From Clostridiaceae bacterium (lineage in GTDB: Bacteria; Bacillota; Clostridia; DSM-8532), in NCBI GenBank assembly GCA_012727625.1, contig JAAYGP010000237.1:1-9312 (forward strand): a stretch of 9,312 bases of DNA, given 5' to 3'. The notes below the pieces were generated by a model. It saw only the letters and a program-made list of their open reading frames with translations, ran no database searches and was not told where the DNA came from. Within the stretch, counting starts at the first letter, position 1. Every line of letters starts with the position of its first letter. Of the stretch, positions 5,462 through 9,312 are shown in pieces. The position numbers were made by a program, and so were the translations under genes.

Positions 5462-8400
5462 ATGCCGCTTAATAAGGATATAAAAAAGGTTTTGGTTATA
5501 GGTTCCGGACCGATAATTATCGGTCAGGCCGCGGAATTTGATTATGCAGGAACTCAGGCGTGCAGGGCATTGAAGGAAGAAGGCATTGAAGTTGTGCTTG
5601 TTAACAGCAATCCGGCCACAATAATGACTGATGTGGACATTGCAGACAGGGTTTATATTGAAGCCTTGGATATTGATGCGGTAAAGAAAATAATTCTGAA
5701 GGAAAAACCTGACAGCTTGCTTCCGACATTGGGAGGACAGACAGGGCTGAACCTTGCGATGGAGCTTTCTGAGAGCGGTTTTCTTGATTCCGCGGGAGTA
5801 AGGCTTTTGGGGACCGAAGCTGCCACAATTAAAATGGCGGAGGACAGGCAGTCCTTTAAGGACACCATGGAAAAAATAGGCGAGCCTTGCATTCCAAGCA
5901 GGGTTGTCCAGACAATTGAGGATGCCCTGTCTTTTTCAGAGGAAACAGGTTATCCGGTGGTAGTGCGTCCTGCCTACACCCTGGGAGGAACCGGTGGAGG
6001 CATAGCGGAAAACAGGGAACAGCTTGTTGAGATTGCAACTGCCGGCTTACGTTTAAGCCGGGTTAATCAGGTTTTAATAGAAAAGTGCATATCGGGATGG
6101 AAAGAAATTGAGTTTGAAGTTATGCGGGACAGCAAAGGGAATGCCATTACCGTCTGCAGTATGGAGAATGTGGATCCTGTCGGAATACACACCGGTGACA
6201 GTATAGTGGTGGCTCCTGCCCAGACTCTTTCCGACAGGGAATACCAGATGCTTCGTACTGCCGCCTTAAAGATAATTTCCGAGTTGAAAATAGTGGGTGG
6301 CTGCAATGTTCAGTTAGCAATGCACACAGGCAGTTTTGAATACGCTGTAATAGAGGTAAATCCAAGAGTAAGCCGTTCATCTGCCTTGGCATCAAAGGCA
6401 ACCGGATATCCCATTGCCAAGGTTGCAACAAAGGTAGCTGTCGGGTACAGCCTGGATGAGATTAAAAACGTTGTTACCGGAAAAACCTGTGCATGCTTTG
6501 AGCCGGTTCTTGATTATATAGTGGTTAAGGTTCCGAAATGGCCTTTTGACAAGTTTGTCAACGCAAAAAGAACCCTGGGAACGCAAATGAAGGCAACAGG
6601 GGAAGTGATGGCCATAGGCAATTCCTTTGAGGATGCCTTTATGAAAGCGTTACGCTCACTGGAGCTTAACCTTTTCACTTTAAGACAGCCGCATTTTGAA
6701 GAGCTGGGCAATTCCCGGATAAAAGAAAAGCTTCATGATAAAGACGATGAACGGATTCTTGTTGTTGCGGAAGCGATTCGGAGAGGATTTTCCATTGAAG
6801 AGATAAATGGTATTACAAAGATTGATCCTTTCTTTTTATATAAAATTAAGAATCTTGTTGACATGGAGGAAACCCTTGCAAAAACGGATTTGGAATCATT
6901 AACACGGAAGCTTTTGCTTAAGGCAAAAAGGATGGGTTTCACCGACGGCGCAATAGCAGGTTTTATGAAGTGCGATAGAAAAGACATAAAAGCAAGGCGA
7001 AACAAATGGAATATAAAGGCTGTCTATAAAATGGTGGATACCTGTGCCGCGGAATTTAAAGCAGTTACGCCGTATTTTTACTCCACCTATGATACCCATA
7101 CGGAAGTGGTTCCGGGAAAACGTAAAAAAGTGCTGGTTTTAGGTTCCGGCCCTATCCGCATCGGGCAGGGCATTGAATTTGATTACTGTTCTGTTCATTC
7201 TGTGTGGGGTTTAAAAGAAGAAAGGTATGAGACCATAATCGTAAATAACAATCCGGAAACGGTGAGCACGGATTTTGACACGGCAGACAGGCTATATTTC
7301 GAACCCCTTACGCCGGAGGATATAACAAACATTATTGAAACAGAGAAGCCTGATGGTGCCATTGTTCAATTCGGAGGACAGACAGCCATTAAGCTAACAA
7401 AAACTTTGAATGAGCTTGGAGTCAGAATATTCGGTACGGAAGCAAAATATGTTGACGCGGCGGAAGACAGGGAACTGTTTGACAGGATTTTAGCCGAGCA
7501 AAACATACCCCGGCCAAAAGGGATGACTGTATATACAACCGAAGAAGCAATATCTGCGGCAAATAAACTGGGATATCCCGTACTTGTCCGTCCTTCCTAT
7601 GTACTGGGCGGAAAAGGTATGGAAATTGCCGTTAATGACGATGATATACGTGAGTTTATGGAGATTATAAACCGGGAGGAGCAGGAACATCCGATTCTGA
7701 TAGACAAGTATATGATGGGCAAGGAGCTTGAGGTGGATGCCATCTGTGACGGGGAGGATATATTGATTCCGGGGATCATGGAGCATCTTGAAAGGGCAGG
7801 TGTACATTCCGGTGATAGTATTTCCATATATCCGACACAGAATATAAGCTGGAAAATTAAGGATACCATTGTTGATTACACAAAAAGGCTTTCCGCTGCG
7901 CTTAATGTCATTGGAATGGTTAATATTCAGTATGTGCTTTATAACGACGAGGTTTATGTAATAGAGGTGAACCCCCGCTCAAGCCGCACAGTTCCGTACA
8001 TCAGCAAGGTGACAGGCATACCCATGGTAAAAATGGCAACAAGAATAATGATGGGCAGAAAATTAAGCGACTTTCCGTATGGAACGGGATTATACAGGGA
8101 ATCGGATTATGTTGCCGTAAAAGTGCCGGTATTTTCATTTGAAAAGCTTCATGATGTCGATACCAGCCTTGGTCCTGAAATGAAATCCACAGGTGAGGTT
8201 CTGGGAATAGGCGAAACTTTTCATGATGCCTTGTACAAGGGGATTTTAGCAGCGGGAATCAAACTGCCGGAACCGGGAAGCGGCATACTTTTCACGGTAA
8301 GGGACACCGATAAACCGGAATTGGTCTCATTGGCGGAAGACTTTGAAAAACTTGGATATGTATTGTATGCCACGGGGAAAACGGCTCTTTACCTGAACCG

Positions 8401-8680
8401 GCATGGTATTGCTACCAACGCGGTCAGAAAAATAAGTGAAGAGTCTCCAAATCTTTTGGATTTAATTGAACAGGGCAAAATAAAGCTTATTATAAATACC
8501 CCAACCCGAGGTCGCGAACCCCGTCGCGATGGTTTCAGAATCAGAAGAAAGGCGGTTGAAAGCTCAATCCCATGCTTAACATCGATGGATACTGCCTATG
8601 GGATTTTAAAGTGTATTATACTGGGCAAAAAGCCTGGAGATGTCAACGTTATTTGTCTGAATGATCTTCAGAATTGCTGA
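5462..8680 (+). CDS. carB: Carbamoyl-phosphate synthase large subunit (CarB)
   Basis: CarB makes carbamoyl phosphate from bicarbonate, ammonia and two ATP in the cytoplasm. The start at ATG 5462 is set by GGAGG (5451-5455), six bases away, giving MPLNKDIKKVLVIGSGP and 1072 residues, the family norm. An in-frame ATG at 5405 lacks a ribosome site. Domains in order are: the carboxyphosphate half (about 1-400: GSGP at 14-17, E-D-R129, RPAYTLGGTGGG, GIHTGDS, EVNPRVSRSS), the oligomerisation region (about 400-550), and the carbamoyl-phosphate half (about 555-930: GSGP at 561-564, IRIGQGIEFDY, RPSYVLGGKGME, EVNPRSSRT). A methylglyoxal-synthase-like allosteric domain follows (about 941-1072). Both ATP-grasp halves look intact. 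In the allosteric domain the phosphate loop reads T971-G-K-T974, with lysine where glycine is usual, and N1012-T-P-T is followed by an arginine-rich stretch. Nucleotide effectors (UMP, PRPP) probably bind here. Because CarA seems unable to supply ammonia, this subunit may use free ammonia. Confidence 0.96.
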   Translation: MPLNKDIKKVLVIGSGPIIIGQAAEFDYAGTQACRALKEEGIEVVLVNSNPATIMTDVDIADRVYIEALDIDAVKKIILKEKPDSLLPTLGGQTGLNLAMELSESGFLDSAGVRLLGTEAATIKMAEDRQSFKDTMEKIGEPCIPSRVVQTIEDALSFSEETGYPVVVRPAYTLGGTGGGIAENREQLVEIATAGLRLSRVNQVLIEKCISGWKEIEFEVMRDSKGNAITVCSMENVDPVGIHTGDSIVVAPAQTLSDREYQMLRTAALKIISELKIVGGCNVQLAMHTGSFEYAVIEVNPRVSRSSALASKATGYPIAKVATKVAVGYSLDEIKNVVTGKTCACFEPVLDYIVVKVPKWPFDKFVNAKRTLGTQMKATGEVMAIGNSFEDAFMKALRSLELNLFTLRQPHFEELGNSRIKEKLHDKDDERILVVAEAIRRGFSIEEINGITKIDPFFLYKIKNLVDMEETLAKTDLESLTRKLLLKAKRMGFTDGAIAGFMKCDRKDIKARRNKWNIKAVYKMVDTCAAEFKAVTPYFYSTYDTHTEVVPGKRKKVLVLGSGPIRIGQGIEFDYCSVHSVWGLKEERYETIIVNNNPETVSTDFDTADRLYFEPLTPEDITNIIETEKPDGAIVQFGGQTAIKLTKTLNELGVRIFGTEAKYVDAAEDRELFDRILAEQNIPRPKGMTVYTTEEAISAANKLGYPVLVRPSYVLGGKGMEIAVNDDDIREFMEIINREEQEHPILIDKYMMGKELEVDAICDGEDILIPGIMEHLERAGVHSGDSISIYPTQNISWKIKDTIVDYTKRLSAALNVIGMVNIQYVLYNDEVYVIEVNPRSSRTVPYISKVTGIPMVKMATRIMMGRKLSDFPYGTGLYRESDYVAVKVPVFSFEKLHDVDTSLGPEMKSTGEVLGIGETFHDALYKGILAAGIKLPEPGSGILFTVRDTDKPELVSLAEDFEKLGYVLYATGKTALYLNRHGIATNAVRKISEESPNLLDLIEQGKIKLIINTPTRGREPRRDGFRIRRKAVESSIPCLTSMDTAYGILKCIILGKKPGDVNVICLNDLQNC

Positions 8681-8707
8681 TCAAAGTGTTCATTTTATCA
8701 GATAGAC

Positions 8708-8750
8708 ATTGTGCAATAAAGGAAAACCCTTGTTTCTTTTATTGAACAAT
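8708..8750 (+). terminator. Long stem-loop after carB, likely operon end
   Basis: ATTGT (8708-8712) pairs with ACAAT (8746-8750). After one mismatch, CAATAAAGGAAA (8714-8725) pairs with TTTCTTTTATTG (8733-8744) through 12 pairs including one G-U, around the loop ACCCTTG. No T-run follows the stem, so it is not a canonical intrinsic terminator. It may act as a transcript-stabilising or processed 3' end, or as a weak terminator. It starts 28 bp after the carB stop. Confidence 0.5.
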
Positions 8751-8751
8751 A

Positions 8752-8773
8752 CCTGATCAGTAACTGAATCAGG
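8752..8773. repeat. Inverted repeat CCTGAT / ATCAGG
   Basis: CCTGAT (8752-8757) pairs with ATCAGG (8768-8773). Inside it CAG (8758-8760) pairs with CTG (8764-8766) around a TAA loop with A8767 bulged. It directly follows the stem-loop at 8708-8750 and shares the TGATCAG word with the carB stop region. No T-run follows. It could be an RNA hairpin at the transcript end or a DNA-binding palindrome. Confidence 0.4.
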
Positions 8774-8778
8774 GTGTG

Positions 8779-8803
8779 AACAGTAATCTGCCAACAGTAA
8801 TCT
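8779..8803. repeat. Tandem direct repeat AACAGTAATCT x2
   Basis: AACAGTAATCT occurs at 8779-8789 and again at 8793-8803, identical, with a 14-bp period. It lies about 45 bp upstream of the putative promoter of the next gene, so it could be a paired activator-binding site. No known regulator motif is recognised. Confidence 0.45.
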
Positions 8804-8845
8804 TTAGGCCGGAATATAATGTTGTTTGCGCATCTTACCTTATTT

Positions 8846-8870
8846 TGTGATAAAATAGTTATATATCACA
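8846..8870 (+). promoter_or_regulatory. Putative promoter with overlapping palindromic operator
   Basis: TAAAAT (8851-8856) preceded by TGA (8848-8850) forms an extended -10 element. A poor -35 (TTGCGC, 8826-8831) lies 19 bp upstream. Overlapping it, TGTGATA (8846-8852) and TATCACA (8864-8870) form a perfect 7-bp inverted repeat with an 11-bp spacer, placed across the -10 and the expected start site. This is a typical position for a repressor operator. It would serve the gene starting at 8937. The spacing does not fit a CRP site. Confidence 0.4.
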
Positions 8871-8936
8871 TCCGAATATTACAGGCCATTGCCCGATTCA
8901 GCGCGCAACCAAATACAAACTGCGGGAGGGACGGTA

Positions 8937-9312
8937 TTGCTTAACGTTTTATCGGCATTATCACTGTTTGCAGCTTTGTTGTACATATATATGGGTTTTT
9001 TTATATTCAGGGCGAAAAGCCAGGCCAGGATCAACAGGGTGTTCTTGCTTTGGTGTATAAGTATGTCTGTGTGGTCCGTCGCGTCTGGTTTTTCCTATAT
9101 TACTGTCACATCCCACAATTTCTGGGTAATGGTATCCGCGGTGGGATGGTGCTTTTTTGGCGCATTCTCCCTGCATCTGGTTATGCTTCTGACTGATATT
9201 GCTTTTGTAAGGAAACCGGCACATATTCTTATATACCTGCCCGGTATGGTTTTCTGGTGCCTTAGCCTGATTGAATACGGCAGTGACGGGGGATTGCCGG
9301 AAAACCTTGAAA
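8937..9312 (+). CDS. Polytopic membrane protein, N-terminal part (possible 7TM sensor of histidine kinase / GGDEF type), cut by window edge
   Basis: The frame opens at TTG 8937, six bases after GGGAGGG (8924-8930), and runs off the edge after 125 codons. Four hydrophobic stretches are visible: about residues 2-24, 36-58, 64-90 and 94-111. The first internal ATG (residue 18) would remove half of the first membrane segment, which supports the TTG start. Pattern features such as aromatic-rich helices, a basic loop after helix 1 (FRAKSQARINR) and a W-C-F-F...L-H-L helix resemble the N-terminal seven-helix sensor region found on some clostridial histidine kinases and diguanylate cyclases. The signalling domain, if any, lies outside the window, so function cannot be assigned. 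It has its own promoter candidate and looks unrelated to pyrimidine synthesis. Confidence 0.75.
   Translation, partial: MLNVLSALSLFAALLYIYMGFFIFRAKSQARINRVFLLWCISMSVWSVASGFSYITVTSHNFWVMVSAVGWCFFGAFSLHLVMLLTDIAFVRKPAHILIYLPGMVFWCLSLIEYGSDGGLPENLE

Larger units (their letters stand above)
8681..8936. other. carB to membrane-protein intergenic region
   Basis: No gene is visible in this 256-bp gap. It contains several inverted repeats (CTGAT/ATCAG at 8677-8681/8697-8701, the long hairpin 8708-8750, and a third at 8752-8773), a tandem direct repeat at 8779-8803, and a promoter-like site with a palindrome at 8846-8870. The number of stem-loops suggests that the pyr transcript ends here and that the next gene has its own promoter. 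Confidence 0.6.

Noticed and set aside
8846..8870. CRP/FNR-type operator reading of TGTGATA...TATCACA
   Set aside because: CRP needs TGTGA-N6-TCACA. Here 15 bases separate the TGTGA and TCACA half-sites, so only a generic palindromic operator can be claimed.
8961..9224. Minus-strand 87-codon frame overlapping the end gene
   Set aside because: It is composition-driven shadow. The + strand frame has a ribosome site and coherent membrane helices, while the minus-strand product has no domain-like pattern.

Overview
The window holds a de novo pyrimidine (UMP) biosynthesis operon on the + strand. It reads pyrB (aspartate carbamoyltransferase), pyrC (dihydroorotase), pyrF (OMP decarboxylase), carA and carB (the two carbamoyl-phosphate synthase subunits). 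The 5' part of a polytopic membrane-protein gene follows and runs off the right edge. AT-rich intergenic DNA, strong GGAGG ribosome binding sites, GTG/TTG starts, a class I dihydroorotase and a type 2 (about 310 aa) PyrF all suggest a low-GC Firmicute, most likely a clostridium. That placement is inference from protein style, not from a marker gene.

Layout. Positions 1-549 hold no convincing gene. They carry short same-orientation motifs (AGTAAATGC three times, CCACCCCTG twice) that resemble the multiple terminal repeats of IS21-type elements. A plausible promoter lies at 550-578. The pyr leader (about 585-834) contains a strong ribosome binding site, a 48-codon leader reading frame (609-755), a U-rich tract and a strong intrinsic terminator whose hairpin begins at the leader stop codon. 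The genes follow at 835-1758, 1918-3198, 3253-4188, 4202-5260 and 5462-8680. After carB come hairpins, a short tandem repeat, a possible promoter with a palindrome over its -10 box, and a TTG-started gene (8937 to the edge) with at least four membrane segments.

How the genes work together. CarA and CarB should form carbamoyl phosphate. PyrB joins it to aspartate, PyrC cyclises carbamoyl-aspartate to dihydroorotate, and PyrF converts OMP to UMP. The dihydroorotate dehydrogenase genes (pyrD/pyrK) and pyrE are not here and must lie elsewhere. No aspartate carbamoyltransferase regulatory chain (pyrI) and no pyrR gene are present.

Two observations stand out. First, CarA lacks both key residues of its glutaminase centre: the nucleophilic cysteine of G-[IV]-C-L-G-H-Q is Ser246, and the catalytic histidine of the H-P-E motif is Asp331. 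The enzyme encoded here is therefore predicted to use free ammonia rather than glutamine. Second, the leader looks like a clostridial counterpart of enterobacterial pyrBI attenuation (coupled transcription and translation of a leader peptide) rather than the PyrR-RNA mechanism usual in Firmicutes.
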